Shown: one piece after another, positions 7,102-10,037 of the stretch
Position numbering within the stretch: the stretch's first letter is position 1
Layout: the number at the start of each line of letters is the position of its first letter
Source of the DNA: DATBLZ01 sp036555065
Lineage (GTDB): Bacteria > Pseudomonadota > Gammaproteobacteria > Steroidobacterales > Rariloculaceae
Reading direction: 5' to 3'
DNA: 10,037 nt
NCBI GenBank assembly: GCA_036555065.1
Contig: DATBLZ010000018.1
Location: forward strand, 1 to 10,037
Notes under the pieces: generated by a model
What the model saw: the letters and a program-made list of their open reading frames with translations, nothing else
What the model was told of the DNA's origin: nothing
Databases searched by the model: none
Position numbers and translations under genes: made by a program

Positions 7102-7638
7102 TTGGAGCCGACCGATGCCGAGCTCGTCGTGTTGGTCGCTGGTGGTCGGGACGCCGCCGCGTTCGGCATTCTCGTCACGCGCCACCAGTCGCGCGTGCGC
7201 AACTGGCTCAGACAGCTCACGCGCAATGCGGCGCGCGCCGACGATCTCGCGCAGGAAACATTCATTCGCGCCTGGGAGCGCATTCGCACTTTGCGCGATC
7301 CCACGAAGTTTTCGAGCTGGCTCATGAGCATCGCTTACACCGGTTTTCTTCAAGAGCACCGCAAACGCGCGGGCGAAGGCCGTCTACAGGCTGCGTTTGC
7401 GCGCGAGCCGGGCGCGGCGGACGAACCTGGGCCGAGCGGCGCCGACGTCGACGTTGGAAGGCTCCTCTCGGTGCTCAGTGACGAGGAACGGACCGCGATG
7501 ACGCTGTGCTACGCTCACGGCATGAGCCACAACGAGGTCGCAGAGGTTACCGGTTGGCCGCTCGGCACCGTGAAATCGCACGTCTCCCGCGGGAAGACGA
7601 AGATCCGGCAGCACTTCGGTATCGGTGACGAGTCGTGA
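7102..7638 (+). CDS. ECF-type sigma-70 family RNA polymerase sigma factor
   Basis: A 178-residue two-domain sigma factor. Region 2 spans about residues 17-90, including D-D-L-A-Q-E-T-F-I-R-A-W (47-58), the core-binding 2.2 signature, and the W-L-M-S-I-A-Y block (73-79) of region 2.4. A variable linker rich in Gly, Ala and Pro follows (about 91-118). Region 4 spans about 120-172 with L-S-D-E-E-R-T-A and a helix-turn-helix ending G-T-V-K-S-H-V-S-R-G. The start is a TTG at 7102. An in-frame stop (the TAG of the preceding gene) lies 12 bases upstream, and no in-frame ATG or GTG precedes the conserved N-terminus. It directs RNA polymerase to a small regulon, likely including its own cassette. Its stop overlaps the start of a small membrane protein (GTGA), the standard arrangement for a sigma/anti-sigma pair. 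Confidence 0.93.
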   Translation: MEPTDAELVVLVAGGRDAAAFGILVTRHQSRVRNWLRQLTRNAARADDLAQETFIRAWERIRTLRDPTKFSSWLMSIAYTGFLQEHRKRAGEGRLQAAFAREPGAADEPGPSGADVDVGRLLSVLSDEERTAMTLCYAHGMSHNEVAEVTGWPLGTVKSHVSRGKTKIRQHFGIGDES

Positions 7639-7946
7639 GCGACACGCGTCTCAAGGAGCTTTTTACTTCCCTCAACGAGGACCTGCCGGCCCCCGAGTTC
7701 AAGGATCGCGTCTTGCGGCGGATCGAGCGCGCCGAACGAATCCGCTACCTGGTGTTAGGAGGTGCGGCCATGCTCGGATTCGCATTGGCAGCCGGGCCGC
7801 TGCTCGACCTCTATGCGCTCGGTGTGCGTGAGCTTGCCGACTTGCTCATGGCCATCAGAGACGCGGATTGGACCGCGGATCCAATGCTGGTTGCAGGGCT
7901 GTTGCTCCTGGCGCTCGTCCCGGGCCTCGTGCGCTGGCTCGAGTAG
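7635..7946 (+). CDS. Small membrane protein, candidate anti-sigma factor without zinc motif
   Basis: A 103-residue protein beginning at a GTG that overlaps the sigma-factor stop by four bases (GTGA). The first 37 residues are polar and helical (K-E-L-F-T-S-L-N-E-D-L-P-A-P-E-F, then a basic R-V-L-R-R-I-E-R-A-E-R-I-R run). They are followed by a transmembrane segment at about 38-58, a short acidic loop (about 66-82) and a second one at about 83-99. Many anti-sigma factors are small inner-membrane proteins with an N-terminal cytoplasmic sigma-binding helix bundle, and the P-x-P-E-F/R-V-L-x-R-I pattern resembles such N-termini. There is no H-x3-C-x2-C zinc motif; the protein contains neither histidine nor cysteine. 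The anti-sigma role rests on translational coupling, topology and size. It could instead be an unrelated membrane protein. Confidence 0.75.
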   Translation: MSDTRLKELFTSLNEDLPAPEFKDRVLRRIERAERIRYLVLGGAAMLGFALAAGPLLDLYALGVRELADLLMAIRDADWTADPMLVAGLLLLALVPGLVRWLE

Positions 7947-7955
7947 CCGTCCCCG

Positions 7956-9551
7956 ATGCTGACGACGGCCGATTGGGCGGTGATCGCCGCCTACTTCGTC
8001 GCCACGTACGCAATCGTCTTCTGGCACAGCGCGACTAACCGCGCAAACGCGACCGAATTCTTTCTCGCGGGGCGCAACGTCGGCTGGTTCGTCGCCGGTG
8101 CATCGATCTTTGCGACGAACATCGGCTCCGAGCACCTCGTGGGGCTCGCCGGCAGCGGCGCGGCGGGCGCGTTTCCGGCAGCGCAGTTCGAGCTGCTTGC
8201 CGCGTTCGCGCTGCTGCTGCTCGGCTGGCTCTTCGTGCCGTTCTATTTGAAATCCGGCGTGTTCACGATGCCGGAGTTTCTCGAGCGCCGTTATTCGTCG
8301 GGCGCGCGCTTCTACCTCGCAATCGTTTCGATCATTGCCTATGTGCTGACGAAGATCTCGGTGACGATCGCGGCCGGCGGCATCGTCTTCGAAGCGCTCA
8401 TGGGCATCGACTTCTGGACGGGCGCGGTCATCGTCGTGATCGCGACCGGCATCTACACGGTGATCGGCGGCATGCGCGCGGTGCTCTACTCCGACATGCT
8501 GCAAATGTTCGTCATGATCGGCGGCGCCATAGTCGTCACGGTCGTCGGCCTCGATGCGATCGGCGGCTGGGGTGAGCTCAAGGCCGCGGTTGCGCCCGAA
8601 TACTTGAGCCTCTGGCGTGCGAGCTCGGATCCGGACTTTCCGTGGACGGGCGTCATCTTCGGCGCGCCGATTTTGGCCGTGTGGTACTGGTGCACGGACC
8701 AATACATCGTGCAAAGGACGTTGTCGGCCGCGTCGATCACGGCGGCACGGCGCGCGACGCTTTTCGCGGCGCTGCTCAAACAGCTGCCGTTGTTCATCTT
8801 CGTAGTGCCCGGAGTGATCGCGTACGTGCTCGCAGAGCGCGGCGCAATCGAGCTTGGCGAGGCCGACGGCGCGTTGCCCGCGCTCATCGGCGCCGTGCTG
8901 CCGGTCGGGCTGCGCGGGCTCGTGGTCGCGGGGCTGCTTGCGGCGCTCATGAGCTCGTTGTCGTCGGTCTTCAACTCATGCGCGACGCTCGTGACGATGG
9001 ACGTATACAAACGACTCGCTCCGCATCATTCGGAGCGCCGCCTCGTGCTCGTCGGGCAGGCGGCGACGCTGCTCATGGTGCTGTTCGGCCTCGCCTGGAT
9101 TCCGCTTATGGACCTGATCTCTGGGCAGATCTACGTGTATCTGCAAAGCGTGCAGGCCTACATATCCCCGCCGATCGCGGCCGTGTTCCTGATCGGCGTC
9201 CTCTGGGGGCGCGCCAACTCGCGCGGCGCGCTCGCGGCGCTCGTCACGGGGCTCGTGCTCGGCTTAGGCCGGCTCGTGCTCGAGCTCAACCGGGCGTCGC
9301 TGTCCGGCTTCGCGGAATGGCTCGCGACGATCAACTTCCTCCACTTCGCGATCCTGCTGTTCGGCGTCTGCGCGGCCGTGCTCGTGATTGTGAGTCTCTT
9401 GACGACGGCGCAGGCCGGGGAGCAGGTCGGTCCCCTGACGGTTCACTACCATCGGCGCCGTGGAGAGCACGCCACCGGGTTCGTGACCGACGTCGCCGTC
9501 AGCGCTGGCATCGTCGCGCTCGTCGTGGGCGCGTGGCTATACTTCGCGTGA
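7956..9551 (+). CDS. Sodium/solute symporter of the SSS/SLC5 family, SGLT-like
   Basis: A 531-residue polytopic membrane protein with about 14 hydrophobic segments, normal for the family. The sequence closely follows the SGLT branch: GSEHLVGLAGSGAAG (about 57-71), F-E-L-L (E79), WYWCTDQYIVQRTL (243-256), LLKQLP (K275), A-L-M-S-S-L-S-S-V-F-N-S (330-341), Y-L-Q-S-V-Q-A-Y-I-S-P-P (Q397) and V-L-W-G-R. A330, S333 and S334 occupy the Na2 sodium-site positions known from vSGLT. H60, E79, K275 and Q397 match sugar-contacting positions of human SGLT1 as I recall them. It is therefore a good candidate for Na+-coupled import of a hexose or related polyol. It starts at ATG 7956, nine bases after the membrane-protein stop and without a clear Shine-Dalgarno, so translation may depend on the upstream genes. 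The exact sugar is not determinable. Confidence 0.93.
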   Translation: MLTTADWAVIAAYFVATYAIVFWHSATNRANATEFFLAGRNVGWFVAGASIFATNIGSEHLVGLAGSGAAGAFPAAQFELLAAFALLLLGWLFVPFYLKSGVFTMPEFLERRYSSGARFYLAIVSIIAYVLTKISVTIAAGGIVFEALMGIDFWTGAVIVVIATGIYTVIGGMRAVLYSDMLQMFVMIGGAIVVTVVGLDAIGGWGELKAAVAPEYLSLWRASSDPDFPWTGVIFGAPILAVWYWCTDQYIVQRTLSAASITAARRATLFAALLKQLPLFIFVVPGVIAYVLAERGAIELGEADGALPALIGAVLPVGLRGLVVAGLLAALMSSLSSVFNSCATLVTMDVYKRLAPHHSERRLVLVGQAATLLMVLFGLAWIPLMDLISGQIYVYLQSVQAYISPPIAAVFLIGVLWGRANSRGALAALVTGLVLGLGRLVLELNRASLSGFAEWLATINFLHFAILLFGVCAAVLVIVSLLTTAQAGEQVGPLTVHYHRRRGEHATGFVTDVAVSAGIVALVVGAWLYFA

Positions 9552-9562
9552 GAGCCGACCCA

Positions 9563-10037
9563 ATGAACTACACCGCTCCGCCGACCGACGATCGACGCAT
9601 CTGGGATTTGTGGCTGACGGGAACCTATCAAGGAACGATCGTCGCTGCCGACGAAGCCGGGATCTTCGCTTCGCTCGCAAGCAAGCCGGCCACGATCGAG
9701 GCGCTCGCGCAGCGTCTCGATTTCGACGTGCGCGCGACCGGCATCGTGTTGCGGCTGCTTGCATCGCTCGATTTGCTCGTTCAGCGCGACGGTGAGTTTC
9801 ACCTCACGAATCAAGCGGCGTTCTATCTCGTCAAGGACAGCCCTTTCTATTGGGGCAACATGATGCGTATCGCCGTCAGCGAGTGGCATCGCGACACGGC
9901 GCTCGCGAAGCTCAAGGCAAAGGGGTCGGCCGAGGCCGTGGGTCCACAGGGAACTCCGGCGCCGACGGGGTCGGGCCGGCCCGCGGACGGTTGGGCGGCC
10001 GGCGAGATCGCGATCGGGCGCGCGCGCGAAATCGCCG
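9563..10037 (+). CDS. O-methyltransferase-type protein, N-terminal dimerisation domain (C-terminus cut by window edge)
   Basis: The ATG at 9563, eleven bases after the symporter stop, opens 158 codons to the window end. Residues 12-90 form the winged-helix dimerisation domain seen at the front of SAM-dependent O-methyltransferases: W-D-L-W-L-T-G-T-Y-Q-G-T-I-V-A-A-D-E-A-G-I-F, then T-I-E-A-L-A-Q-R-L-D-F-D and the recognition helix R-A-T-G-I-V-L-R-L-L-A-S-L-D-L-L, followed by a wing ending F-H-L-T-N-Q-A. A Pro/Gly/Ala-rich stretch at about 119-145 precedes what should become the catalytic domain. The SAM-binding glycine motif lies beyond the window, so activity cannot be confirmed. A weak GAGAG lies about ten bases upstream. 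It appears to be the last visible member of the rightward gene run; its substrate is unknown and its relation to sugar transport is unclear. Confidence 0.82.
   Translation, partial: MNYTAPPTDDRRIWDLWLTGTYQGTIVAADEAGIFASLASKPATIEALAQRLDFDVRATGIVLRLLASLDLLVQRDGEFHLTNQAAFYLVKDSPFYWGNMMRIAVSEWHRDTALAKLKAKGSAEAVGPQGTPAPTGSGRPADGWAAGEIAIGRAREIA

Noticed and set aside
7755..8714. Long minus-strand open frame opposite the membrane protein and symporter genes
   Set aside because: The composition is dominated by Arg, Asp, Glu and His, as expected for the reverse of GC-rich coding DNA; the plus-strand symporter has full family motifs.

Overview
This is a dense, high-GC bacterial window in which nearly every base is coding. 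Gene starts overlap the preceding stops, several starts are GTG or TTG, and there are no RNA genes, insertion sequences or CRISPR arrays. Exported PQQ and cytochrome c enzymes, a DUF6249-sigma factor pair and a sugar isomerase/oxidoreductase/MFS cassette point to an aerobic Gram-negative heterotroph. A gammaproteobacterium or acidobacterium is most likely, but the taxon is inferred and not proved by any marker.

Left half (1-4131, minus strand). Read in the direction of transcription, the order is: an exported orphan ModA-like solute-binding protein (3367-4131), a Gfo/Idh/MocA NAD(P)-dependent sugar oxidoreductase (2178-3353), a TIM-barrel sugar phosphate isomerase/epimerase (1126-2181), and an MFS transporter that leaves the window at its C-terminal end (1-1133). 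The last three genes overlap by 4 and 8 bases. They look like one operon that imports a sugar or sugar derivative and oxidises and isomerises it.

Divergent gap (4132-4166). Only 35 bases separate the left operon from the rightward genes. They contain the hexamer ATGCTA twice, one helical turn apart.

Right half (4167-10037, plus strand). First comes a periplasmic electron-transfer pair, a diheme cytochrome c and a PQQ-dependent alcohol dehydrogenase-type quinoprotein, joined by an ATGA overlap. Then comes a regulatory cassette: a small DUF6249-like membrane protein, an ECF-type sigma factor (TTG start) and a small two-helix membrane protein overlapping its stop that is a candidate non-zinc anti-sigma factor. 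Next is an SGLT-like sodium/solute symporter. Last is the N-terminal dimerisation domain of an O-methyltransferase-type protein, cut by the window end. Gaps of 9-62 bases make a single transcript possible, and the 62-base gap before 6712 is the likeliest place for an internal promoter.

Taken together, the window looks like a carbohydrate or polyol uptake and oxidation locus. It has two transporters of different energetics, a cytosolic NAD-linked route and a periplasmic quinoprotein route. The points most worth checking are the altered metal-ligand positions in the quinoprotein, the resemblance of the binding protein, cytochrome and quinoprotein trio to XoxJ/XoxG/XoxF, and the sigma/anti-sigma cassette that lacks a recognisable zinc anti-sigma motif.
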